Origin: Aporrectodea caliginosa | Lineage: Eukaryota > Annelida > Clitellata > Crassiclitellata > Lumbricidae | Direction: 5' to 3' | DNA length: 64,000 nt | Assembly: GCA_020284085.1 (NCBI GenBank) | Contig: JACEVL010000429.1 | Coordinates: forward strand, 423,001-487,000 | Part shown: positions 40,706-50,939 of the stretch, in pieces | How positions within the stretch are numbered: the first letter of the stretch is position 1 | Layout: the number at the start of each line of letters is the position of its first letter | Program-made: the position numbers and the translations under genes | The notes under the pieces: model-generated | The model's input: the letters and a program-made list of their open reading frames with translations, nothing else | The model's database searches: none | What the model was told of the DNA's origin: nothing

Positions 40706-43700
40706 AAATGGAGGAAAGGGAGGAAGAGAGCGAAATGGAGGGTAGGGAGGAAGAGAGCGAAATGGAGGAAAGGGAGGAAGAGAGCGAAATGGAGGGTAGG
40801 GAGGAAGAGAGCGAAATGGAGGGTAGGGAGGAAGAGAGCGAAATGGAGTAAAGGGAGGAAGAAAGCGAAATGGAGGAAAGGGAGGAAGAGAGTGAAATGG
40901 AGGGTAGGGATGAAGAGAGCGAAATGGAGGGTAAAGAGGAAGAGAGCGAAATGGAGAAAAAGGAAGGAAGAGAGCGAAATGGAGGGTAGGGAGGAAGAGA
41001 GCGAAATGGAGGAAAGGGAGGAAGAGAGCGAAATGGAGGGTAGGGAGGAAGAGAGCGAAATGGAGGAAAGGGAGGAAGAGAGCGAAATGGAGGGTAGGGA
41101 GGAAGAGAGCGAAATGGAGGGTAGGGAGGAAGAGAGCGAAATGGAGTAAAGGGAGGAAGAAAGCGAAATGGAGGAAAGGGAGGAAGAGAGTGAAATGGAG
41201 GGGTAGGGAGGAAGAGAGCGAAATGGAGTAAAGGGAGGAAGAGAGCGAAATGGAGTAAAGGGAGGAAGAAAGCGAAATGTAGGAAAGGGATGAAGAGAGC
41301 GAAATGGAGGGTAGGGAGGAAGAGAGCGAAATGAAGGAAAGGAAGGAAGAGAGCGAAATGGAGGGTAGGGAGGAAGAGTGAAATGGAGGGTAGGGAAGAA
41401 GAGATCAAAATGGAGGAAAGGGAGGAAGAGAGCGAAATGGAGGGTAGGGAGGAAGAGAGCGAAATGGAGGAAAGGGAGGAAGAGAGCGAAATGGAGGAAA
41501 GGGAGGAAGAGAGCGAAATGGAGGAAAGGGAGGAAGAGAGCGAAATGGAGGAAAGGGAGGAAGAGAGCGAAATGGAGGAAAGGGAGGAAGAGAGCGAAAT
41601 GGAGGGTAGGGAGGAAGAGAGCGAAATGGAGGGTAGGGAGGAAGAGCGCGAAATGGAGGAAAGGGAGGAAGAGAGCGAAATGGAGGAAAGGAAGGAAGAG
41701 AGCGAAATGGAGGGTAGGGAGGAAGAGAGCGAAATGGAGGAAAGGGAGGAGAGAGAGCGAAATGGAGGGGAAAGGGAGGAAGAGAGCGAAATGGAGGGTA
41801 GGGAGGAAGAGAGCGAAATGGAGGGTAGGGAGGAAGAGAGCGAAATGGAGGAAAGGAAGGAAGAGAGCGAAATGGAGGGTAGGGAGGAAGAGAGCGAAAT
41901 GGAGGAAAGGGAGGAAGAGAGCGAAATGGAGGGTAGGGAGGAAGAGAGCGAAATGGAGGAAAGGGAGGAAGAGAGCGAAATGGAGGGTAGGGAGGAAGAG
42001 AGCGAAATGGAGGGTAGGGAGGAAGAGAGCGAAATGGAGGAAAGGGAGGAAGAAAGCGAAATGGAGGAAAGGGAGTAAGAGAGTGAAATGGAGGGTAGGG
42101 AGGAAGAGAGCGAAATGGAGTAAAGGGAGGAAGAGAGCGAAATGGAGTAAAGGGAGGAAGAAAGCGAAATGGAGGAAAGGGATGAAGAGAGCGAAATGGA
42201 GGGTAGGGAGGAAGAGAGCGAAATGGAGGAAAGGAAGGAAGAGAGCGAAATGGAGGGTAGGGAGGAAAGAGTGAAATGGAGGGTAGGGAAGAAGAGATCA
42301 AAATGGAGGAAAGGGAGGAAGAGAGCGAAATGGAGGGTAGGGAGGAAGAGAGCGAAATGGAGGAAAGGGAGGAAGAGAGCGAAATGGAGGAAAGGGAGGA
42401 AGAGAGCGAAATGGAGGGAGGAAGAAAGAGGAAGAGAGCGAAATGGAGAGGAAAGAGCGAAATGGAGGGAAGAGAGCGAAATGGAGGAAAGGGAGGAAGA
42501 GAGCGAAATGGAGGGTAGGGAGGAAGAGAGCGAAATGGAGTGGTAGGGAGGAAGAGAGCGAAATGGAGGAAAGGGAGGAAGAGAGCGAAATGGAGGAAAG
42601 GAAGGAAGAGAGCGAAATGGAGGGTAGGGAGGAAGAGAGCGAAATGGAGGGTAGGGAGGAAGAGAGCGAAATGGAGGGTAGGGAGGAAGAGAGCGAAATG
42701 GAGGGTAGGGAGGAAGAGAGCGAAATGGAGGAAAGGGAGGAAGAGAGCGAAATGGAGGAAAGAGAGGAAGAGAGAGCGAAATGGAGGAAAGGGAGGAAGA
42801 GAGCGAAATGGAGGAAAGGGAGGAAGAGAGCGAAATGGAGGAAAGGGAGGAAGAGAGCGAAATGGAGGGTAGGGAGGAAGAGAGCGAAATGGAGGGTATG
42901 GAGGAGGAAGAGAGCGAAATGGAGGAAAGGGAGGAAGAGAGCGAAATGGAGGAAAGGGAGGAAGAGAGCGAAATGGAGGGTAGGGAGGAAGAGAGCGAAA
43001 TGGAGGGTAGGGAGGAAGAGAGCGAAATGGAGGAAAGGGAGGAAGAGAGCGAAATGGAGGGAAAGGAGGAGGAAGAGAGCGAAATGGAGGGTAGGGAGGA
43101 AGAGAGCGAAATGGAGGGTAGGGAGGAAGAGAGCGAAATGGAGGAAAGGGAGGAAGAGAGCGAAATGGAGGAAAGGGAGGAGAGAGAGCGAAATGGAGGA
43201 AAGTAGGAAAGGGAGGAAGAGAGCGAAATGGAGGAAAGGGAGGAAGAGAGCGAAATGGAGGAAAGGGGAGGAAGAGAGCGAAATGGAGGAAAGGGAGGAA
43301 GAGAGCGAAATGGAGGAAAGGGAGGAAGAGAGTGAAATGGAGGGTAGGGAGGAAGAGAGCGAAATGGAGTAAAGGGAGGAAGAGAGCGAAATGGAGGTAA
43401 AGGGAGGAAGAAGAGCGAAATGGAGGAAAGGGAGGAAGAGAGCGAAATGGAGGGAAAGGGAGGAAGAGAGCGAAATGGAGAAATGGAGGAAAGGAAGGAA
43501 GAGAGCGAAATGGAGGGAAAGGGAGGAAGAGAGCGAAATGGAGGAAAGGGAGGAAGAGAGCGAAATGGAGGAAAGGGAGGAAGAGAGCGAAATGGAGGGT
43601 AAGGGAGGAAGAGAGCGAAATGGAGGAAAGGGAGGAAGAGAGCAGAAATGGAGGAAAGGGAGGAAGAGAGCGAAATGGAGGGTAGGGGAAGAAGAGAGCG

Positions 43701-44512
43701 AAATGGAGGAAAGGGAGGAAGAGAGCGAAATGGAGTAAAGGGAGGAAGAGAGCGAAATGGAGGAAAGGGAGAAAGAAAGCGAAATGGAGGAAAGGGAGGA
43801 AGAGAGCGAAATGGAGGAAAGGGAGGAAGAGAGCGAAATGAAGGAAAGGGAGGAAGAGAGCGAAATGGAGGAAAGGGAGGAAGAGAGCGAAATGGAGGGT
43901 AGGGAGGAAGAGAGCGAAATGGAGGAAAGGGAGGAAGAGAGCAAAATGGAGTGAAAGGAGGAAGAGAGCGAAATGGAGGAAAGCAAGGAAGAAGAGCAAA
44001 ATGGAGGAAAGGGAGGAAAGAGAGCGAAATGGAGGAAAGAGGCAAGGAAGAGAGCAAAATGGAGGAAAGGGAGGAAGAGAGCGAAATGGAGGAAAGGGAG
44101 GAAGAGAGCGAAATGGAGGAAAGGGATGAAGAAAGCGAAATGGAGGAAAGGGAGGAAGAGAGCAAAATGGAGGAAAGGGAGGAAGAGAGCGAAATGGAGG
44201 GTAGGGAGGAAGAGAGCGAAATGGAGGGTAGGGAGGAAGAGAGCGAAATGGAGGGTAGGGAGGAAGAGAGCGAAATGGAGGAAAGGGAGGAAGAGAGCAG
44301 AAATGGAGGAAAGGAGGAGGAAGAGAGCGAAATGGAGGAAAGGGAGGAAGAGAGCGAAATGGAGGAAAGGGAGGAAGAGAGCGAAATGGAGGGTAGGGAG
44401 GAAAGAGAGCGAAATGGAGGAAAGGGAGGAAGAGAGCGAAATGGAGGAAAGGGAGGAAGAGTGCGAAATGGAGGGTAGGGAGGAAGAGAGCGAAATGGAG
44501 GGTAGGGAGTAA
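40706..44512 (+). repeat. 27-bp minisatellite, 3.8 kb, purine-rich strand
   Basis: About 140 copies of a 27-bp unit such as GAAGAGAGCGAAATGGAGGA plus AAGGGAG. Two main variants alternate irregularly, GGTAGGGAG and GAAAGGGAG, with rarer single changes and indels. The plus strand is almost entirely A and G. Because 27 is a multiple of three, long ORFs exist in several frames on both strands (up to 1,186 codons on the minus strand, Ser/Leu/Pro/Phe-rich); these follow from the repeat and do not indicate a gene. A block from about 41280 is repeated near 42174. Confidence 0.97.
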
Positions 44513-44689
44513 AGGAGTGTCAATTCATGTGAAATCATCAAATGTGAGAAATGCCTTGTATGTGACCTATCTCAGATTTGGTTGTAATTTTTGTTATTTT
44601 ATTTTTGATAATTATGTTTGTACATTATATTGAAATTGTCAGAAGCCTATCGCCATGTATCTGCATCATCATCATCACCACCACCACCA

Positions 44690-45015
44690 TCATCAGTTTC
44701 TGACGCCAGCTATTTGGCGGCGATGTGTACGAATAAATGATCTCCATTTTCCTCGGTCATTTGTCAAGTCCATTGTTTCCTTTAGTGTCAAAGTGATGTT
44801 ATATCCTCATATGTATTGTTTATCCAGCATTTCTGGCTCTGCCTTAGTGTCTTTTTCCTTCAAATCTTGCATGTAGTGCAGTGTGTGGTAGGCTATTCGG
44901 TCAACTGGCATTCTCTCTATGTCCAAACCATCGGAGTCTTCGTTGAACGACTTTGTCTAGCAGAGTTGTTTCGATCCTTAATGCTGTCTAATGCCAGCAT
45001 TTCTTATTTTCTGAA
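44690..45015 (-). pseudogene. LINE reverse transcriptase C-terminus, degenerate
   Basis: The minus strand reads LLDKVVQRRLRWFGH, then after a frameshift RMPVDRIAYHTLHYMQDLKE, then after a TGA stop LKETMDLTNDRGKWRSFIRT and HRRQIAG with a terminal stop. The pairing of a QRRLRWFGHxxRM motif with a terminal DRxKWR motif is typical of the C-terminus of many animal LINE proteins. It is dead by one frameshift and one stop. The stretch 45016-46328 has no recognised feature. Confidence 0.7.
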
Positions 45016-46328
45016 GTCTTGAAATCCGTGCGATCTTCCGCAGTAAACTAATTTCTGCTGTAATAATTCTTTTCTTGTCTTGCTTGCTTTCGCATTGGCC
45101 AACATTCCGACCCGTAGACTAGAGGCAAATCGGTTGTATCTTCGTTTCGTATAATTAATTATCTTTGTCTGGTTTTTGGTCTTGGTAAGTAGTAATAGGA
45201 TTGCAAGGGGTTTTCAGGCACAAATGAGGAAGTTTTTCGCCTTGCAAGATATGTAGCCTACACTGCAAAAGTCATAGTCTCAATCTAGCAATATGTGATA
45301 CCTGCACAATACCAGAAGTTGGCAATATGTGTGCAACTGCCAGCTAAGTGTTCATATTAATTAAATCATCCTGAATGCATTTGCAAGTATATATTTGGCC
45401 TATCGCAGTATCGCACACAGCGACAAAGCACTGACACTAGCAAAAGTCTAAGAATTTGTCACAGTTAGTCTGTTAGTTTAAATTTTTTATAACTGTAACA
45501 GTCTGACGGTGCATAGAAAACTGACAACTACTGTACATGTAAGCCTACTTTGTACAAATTAAAAAATTTCAATGCTTAAGATTATTGCAGTTCATTGTAG
45601 AGTCTGTCTGTTTTTAGTCTACGTTGGTTGCTCGGACTTTTCAGCTGAGTCATTTTTAAAAACCAATATAATATAATTTAATTATGAAATTATATAATTT
45701 CCCAAAGAACTGATGTAAAATTTTATTACTTTTAACCAAAAAGATGGTATCTCCAAAATGCACCATTACAAACCCCCAAATAAAAAGTTCCTTAAAGCCC
45801 CCTTCCCAAACCCCTCCCCTCAGAGAGGTTGGAATCTGCTTAATTGATGGGAAGCTATTGTTTAACAATACGGTATTGTTTAAGAATGTTGTGAAGGAGT
45901 GTTAAGACTTGAGGCTGAACATCACTATGCAGCAGGGAAAGGGAAGGGAGGAGGGAAGAGACTGGTAATAGGAGATGGGTTAAAGAAAACAAAGAGTAAG
46001 AGAAGCTAAAACGTAGAGGAAAGACATGTGACACATGGTTGCTGGTCTTGGTGGTAGTATTGTATTGAGGATCAGATAGTCAAGGCAGAGTGACTTAAGA
46101 TGAGGGCTTGAAAAGGCCATCACTTTCCCAGCTACTGGTAACGTGATCAGCTGCTGGTCTCATAGATGAGAAAGCTGGGTGTTAAGGGTGGGGTTTCAGA
46201 GGATGGTCAACAGAGCATGGGAGAAATGAAAACTGTAAATGTTTTATCGCATTCACGGATCTACATTTTGCTATTCAGTTTTCCTCTGATTATTATCTGT
46301 CGTTTGCTTTGAATCAGATTTCCATTAA

Positions 46329-46390
46329 CACTTTAATGACAAGTGTGTACTAAAAGCGACTGGGAAATGATTCAACTCGTCGTTAAAGTG
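46329..46390. mobile_element. Palindromic TTAA MITE, copy 3
   Basis: 62 bp between TTAA at 46325-46328 and 46391-46394. Ends CACTTTAATGACAAG and CTCGTCGTTAAAGTG are inverted repeats. The internal GTGTACTAAAAGCGACTGGG matches copies 4 and 5. Confidence 0.75.
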
Positions 46391-46950
46391 TTAAATCAGA
46401 TTTTCATGAAGTCAGAGATTTCCATCAAGTCAGATTTTCTATCAAATTAGATTTCCATAAATTCTTATTTCCATCAAGTCAGATTTTCTATCAAATTAGA
46501 TTTCCATAAATTCTTATTTCCATCAAGTCAGATTTTCTATCAAATTAGATTTCCATAAATTCTTATTTCCATCAAGTCAGATTTTCTATCAAATTAGATT
46601 TCATAAATTCTTATTTCCATCAAGTCAGATTTTCTATCAAATTAGATTTCCATAAATTCTTATTTCCATCAAGTCAGATTTTCTATCAAATTAGATTTCC
46701 ATAAATTCTTATTTCCATCAAGTCAGATTTTCTATCAAATTAGATTTCCATAAATTCTGATTTCCATCAAGTCAGATTTTCTATCAAATTAGATTTCCAT
46801 AAATTCAATTTAGATCAAGTTAGATTTCCTATAATGTTATTATTCACTCTCGGCCAATCCTGTACTTAGTTTTAAACACAGGGCAGATCAAGAGTCATGG
46901 CAAAAGGCCCAATCCACAAACACCTTTACAAATCACCACCAGAGAAAGAA
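46330..46950 (-). repeat. Unfilled copy of the repeat at 39815-40620, with expanded interior
   Basis: Reading the minus strand gives TGTGGATTGGGCCTTTTGCC, ATGACTCTTG, GTGTTTAAAACTAAGTACAG, then GGATTGGCCGAGAGTGAATA, the same outer blocks as 39815-40620 but without the LINE fragment between them. The following AT-rich part is amplified into the 50-bp array. Confidence 0.7.
46415..46830 (+). repeat. 50-bp minisatellite, about 8 copies
   Basis: Unit approximately TTTCCATCAAGTCAGATTTT, CTATCAAATT, AGATTTCCATAAATTCTTAT. Copies are nearly identical apart from one single-base deletion and a T-to-G change in the last full copy, so the array is young. Confidence 0.95.
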
Positions 46951-47419
46951 AAGTGCCTGAAAGTTATGTTTTTATTTATAGCAACAGCTGTGTGAAAAAA
47001 TTAATCTAAAAAGCATTCTGTTCTTAACTTTTGAAAGATTATTATTACTCTGTCAGTTTTCCCTAGTTAGTTTATTGACTGGTGTATGGGTAATTGGGTG
47101 CATGTTTGAGATGAACTGCTGCTTTATCAGGTTACATTGACGTAGTTAAGAGCCTTGCTGTTTATCTGGAAGGCAGGGATGGATGCAGACAGCTCTTGTC
47201 TGAATGTCAGAGTAATTTGAGAGCAGACCGATTGACTCATAATACTCTGTTGGCTGTGAAGCAAGACAAGTTTCAGACAAACTGCATTGGTTAAAATCTG
47301 AGTGACTAGGAGGATATGTATGACAATAGACATAACTATGTTGTCTGTATGTTAATTGCTCTTATTCGGTATGCTTTGTAACAATGAGCTCATTGTGTGT
47401 GTTTATGTATGCGCCTGTG

Positions 47420-47476
47420 TTTGTTTATGTATGTATATATGTATGTATGTAATGTATGTATGTATGTATGTATATG

Positions 47477-47509
<33 letters not shown>

Positions 47510-47600
47510 ATATGTATCCATGTATGTATGTATGTATGTAGGTAAAGCTATAGATTTATGTATGTATGTATGTATGCATGCATGTATGCTTGTGTGCATG
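47420..47600 (+). repeat. (TGTA)n microsatellite
   Basis: TGTA units with TATA and TGCA interruptions. The Tyr/Val/Cys/Met ORFs across it are repeat artefacts. The flanks 46951-47419 show nothing recognisable. Confidence 0.95.
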
Positions 47601-47759
47601 CTTGTGTGCTGCCTGCAAAGTACTGTAATTTTATGAGGCTCGTGACAGCCTTCAGAATTTCTAAACAAAATTTACAATGAAAGTTTATTCTTACTTTTTG
47701 TTTTTATAGTAACGATAAAGCTCTATGTTTTGACTTACTACATGTCTTTCTAAAAATCG

Positions 47760-48425
47760 AGCTCAATGAAAATGAAAGACAAATATGTTCCTCTTTTACC
47801 TGCAACTTTTCTAGGTGATATAACTGAACATCTTAATACACTGAAACTTTAGTGTAGAAAACGAGGTCATAGCACAGATGTATAACAATGTGAAGTCAAT
47901 CAAAGTCAAGCTTGCTTTGTGGGGAATCCACTGATTGCTGCAGTTTGTCTCGTTTTTCAACACTTAGCTCCTGATAAAAAGTAGAGCCCAATCTCTATAT
48001 TATTTCTATATTATTTCAACTTACTTTAACAGTTTGATGTGGGGTTTTAAGACTTCAAAGCATCAGAACGACAATTGCTACTCTTGTTCATACCATTTGC
48101 TGTGGAAATTGACAGCGTGAAAGAAGAATTGCAGGTTGACTTAGTGGAGCTTCATTGTAATACAATGTTGAAGCAAAAGTATCAGGATGTTGTATTTCCG
48201 GAAGTTTAAAAATTTCTTTAACACTTTAACGATGAGCTGCATTTCCCAGTCACTCTTAGTACACTGTCGTCATTAAATTGTTAAAGAGAAGAATTTTCCA
48301 AGTTACTCGCCACTTTTCCTACAAGGATAATGGCAATGTTTGAAAGCACAGCTGTACCTGCAAAGATAATGGCAACGTTTGAAAGCACATACAGCTGTGA
48401 ACAGTTTTCTTATCCATGAAGATTA
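47760..48425 (+). pseudogene. hAT (ZBED5/GTF2IRD2-like) transposase remnant, split by a MITE
   Basis: Plus strand readings in order: LPATFLGDITEHLNTLKL, then VYNNVKSIKVKLALW, then LLLLFIPFAVEIDSVKEELQ and VDLVELHCNTMLKQKYQDVV, then after the MITE FSKLLATFPTRIMAMFEST and KIMATFESTYSCEQFFS-like sequence. These match the middle and C-terminal dimerisation region (hATC) of domesticated and active hAT transposases such as those in SCAND3, EPM2AIP1 and GTF2IRD2. Several stops and frameshifts are present and no terminal repeats were found. The IMAxFEST segment is duplicated in tandem. Confidence 0.8.
48222..48280. mobile_element. Palindromic TTAA MITE, copy 4, inside the hAT transposase remnant
   Basis: 59 bp between TTAA at 48218-48221 and 48281-48284. 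Left CACTTTAACGATGAG; the right end TGTCGTCATTAAATTG is its degraded complement. The interior is in the opposite orientation to copies 3 and 5. Confidence 0.75.
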
Positions 48426-49255
48426 ATGAATTGGTTTAAGGGTCAAGACTTACTTAAGAATATTTACAAGTAGCTCTTAGATTGCTTCTATCACAGGATA
48501 TCAGTCCTAATATATACCTCTATTTGCAATAGTTGTACAACATTGTCTCTGACTCCTGAGCATTAGATGATCTGTTCATTATAATAATCATTTATGTGAT
48601 GGTTTGACATCTGCAATAGCATCATGGTAATTACTTACAGGATCATGATGACTAACGACTTGAATTTTCACTGAGCACTTGTAATCTCTGGAGAATGGTA
48701 GACTACAGTAACTATTGTGCATATTTGTGCCTCTTATGATGACTTTCTATGATGGCCTATTCAATGAAATTCGAGAGGACTACTTAGTTTAGGGAAGAAA
48801 GAGGCTCTTACCTTGAACCCTAAAGATTCACTAATACAGGTAGAATCTCATTGCCAATTGATTGTATGGGTGTGTCTATCCTTGGAGTCTAAACTGGCTC
48901 CAACACTAAATATGTGTCCATATGTAGGGAAGGACTGATTACTTGTAGCCAGGGCATTGTAGTCATACTCATTGAGATATGGATCTTGTATCATGACTTC
49001 TGATGCACTGGGCTGACACGGACACAAAACAATATTCGTATTATGATTTCCCATGCTTACCTGCATTAAGTTGATGATCCTCTGGGATCCTCTTATTAAT
49101 ATTAACAATGAGGAATAAGATCTAACATTGCCGTTATCGAAGCTTGGCTAATGGTTTTACTCTGTCTGAGCCTGATTACTCTGGTCTGTTGAATGCACGA
49201 GGTTGGCAGTACATTTTTCTTAACTGTGAGAGTTTGTTTATTTGCTTGTACACTG

Positions 49256-50456
49256 TTGCCATGGTCACTTGGATTCGTGATTAACTGGATGTTCGTTCAC
49301 TTGCACCTATGTTGCTTTGATTTTATTTAGTTTTGTTGTCATGGTCACTTGGATTTGTGATTAACTGGATGTTCGTTCACTTGCACCTATGTTGTTTTGA
49401 TTTTATTTAGTTTTGTTGTCATGGTCACTTGGATTTGTGATTAACTGGATGTTCGTTCACTTGCACCTATGTTGTTTTGATTTTATTTAGTTTTGTTGTC
49501 ATGGTCACTTGGATTTGTGATTAACTGGATGTTCGTTCACTTGCACCTATGTTGCTTTGATTTTATTTAGTTTTGTTGTCATGGTCACTTGGATTTGTGA
49601 TTAACTGGATGTTCGTTCACTTGCACCTATGTTGTTTTGATTTTATTTAGTTTTGTTGTCATGGTCACTTGGATTCGTGATTAACTGGATGTTCGTTCAC
49701 TTGCACCTATGTTGCTTTGATTTTATTTAGTTTTGTTGTCATGGTCACTTGGATTTGTGATTAACTGGATGTTCGTTCACTTGCACCTATGTTGTTTTGA
49801 TTTTATTTAGTTTTGTTGTCATGGTCACTTGGATTTGTGATTAACTGGATGTTCGTTCACTTGCACCTATGTTGCTTTGATTTTATTTAGTTTTGTTGTC
49901 ATGGTCACTTGGATTTGTGATTAACTGGATGTTCGTTCACTTGCACCTATGTTGTTTTGATTTTATTTAGTTTTGTTGTCATGGTCACTTGGATTTGTGA
50001 TTAACTGGATGTTCGTTCACTTGCACCTATGTTGTTTTGATTTTATTTAGTTTTGTTGTCATGGTCACTTGGATTCGTGATTAACTGGATGTTCGTTCAC
50101 TTGCACCTATGTTGCTTTGATTTTATTTAGTTTTGTTGTCATGGTCACTTGGATTTGTGATTAACTGGATGTTCGTTCACTTGCACCTATGTTGCTTTGA
50201 TTTTATTTAGTTTTGTTGTCATGGTCACTTGGATTCGTGATTAACTGGATGTTCGTTCACTTGCACCTATGTTGTTTTGATTTTATTTAGTTTTGTTGTC
50301 ATGGTCACTTGGATTCGTGATTAACTGGATGTTCGTTCACTTGCACCTATGTTGCTTTGATTTTATTTAGCTTAGTTGTCATAGTCACTTGGATTCGTGA
50401 TTAACTGGATGTTCGTTCACGTGCTCTGATGTTGGTTTGATTTTATTTAGCTTTGT
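49256..50456 (+). repeat. 80-bp minisatellite, 15 copies
   Basis: Unit starts ATGGTCACTTGGATTCGTGA and includes GTTCGTTCACTTGCACCTAT and TTTATTTAGTTTTGTTGTC. Copies differ mainly at two positions (GGATTC/T and GTTGC/T); only the last copy is clearly diverged. The stretch 48430-49255 has no recognised gene. Confidence 0.97.
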
Positions 50457-50939
50457 CCATGGAATATATGAGGCGTTCACCATATTTTTCCCCTCTGTGA
50501 GCTCTGACTATTCATTATTTTTGAGCTGTGACCATAGCTACAGATTGTGCCATGACTGGATGTTTTATTTACTTACTCTTTTGTTACCATGATCAAGAGC
50601 TTATAGAGTTGTGTTGATTGTATACACTCCTGGGTTGAGGTTATAGCTACAGATGACAGAACTTTTATTTTTTCGTTCTCTTGTGTGGTTTTTGATCTAG
50701 CCACGTGATCTTGATCAGGAAACTTGCATAACTTAATGAAGTTGGTACTTCTAACTGTATATAGTACAGCTAAGCTAGTTATATATTAGCAATTATCCCA
50801 TACTCTATAGCCTTTTGCTACTATAATATTATAAACCGATACTGTTTTGTTAATTGTTTTATCATTGTCGATAGGTATCGTCTTTGATCTGCATTTCTTT
50901 GTCCTTGATTGGACTTTTCTTTTTTGTTTATACTGGAAA

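Noticed and set aside
40605..44165. 1,186-codon minus-strand ORF (Ser/Leu/Pro/Phe-rich)
   Set aside because: It is the complement of a 27-bp tandem repeat whose length is a multiple of three; several frames on both strands are equally open and no splice sites or flanking coding pattern support a gene.
48848..49108. 86-codon minus-strand ORF containing IQDPYLNEYDYNALA
   Set aside because: A faint resemblance to the QEPY-type start of LINE endonucleases, but the surrounding motifs (ETW, GDxN, SDH) are missing; too weak to annotate.
49256..50456. CRISPR-like regular array
   Set aside because: There are no unique spacers; the 80-bp unit is directly tandem, and the setting is an animal genome.
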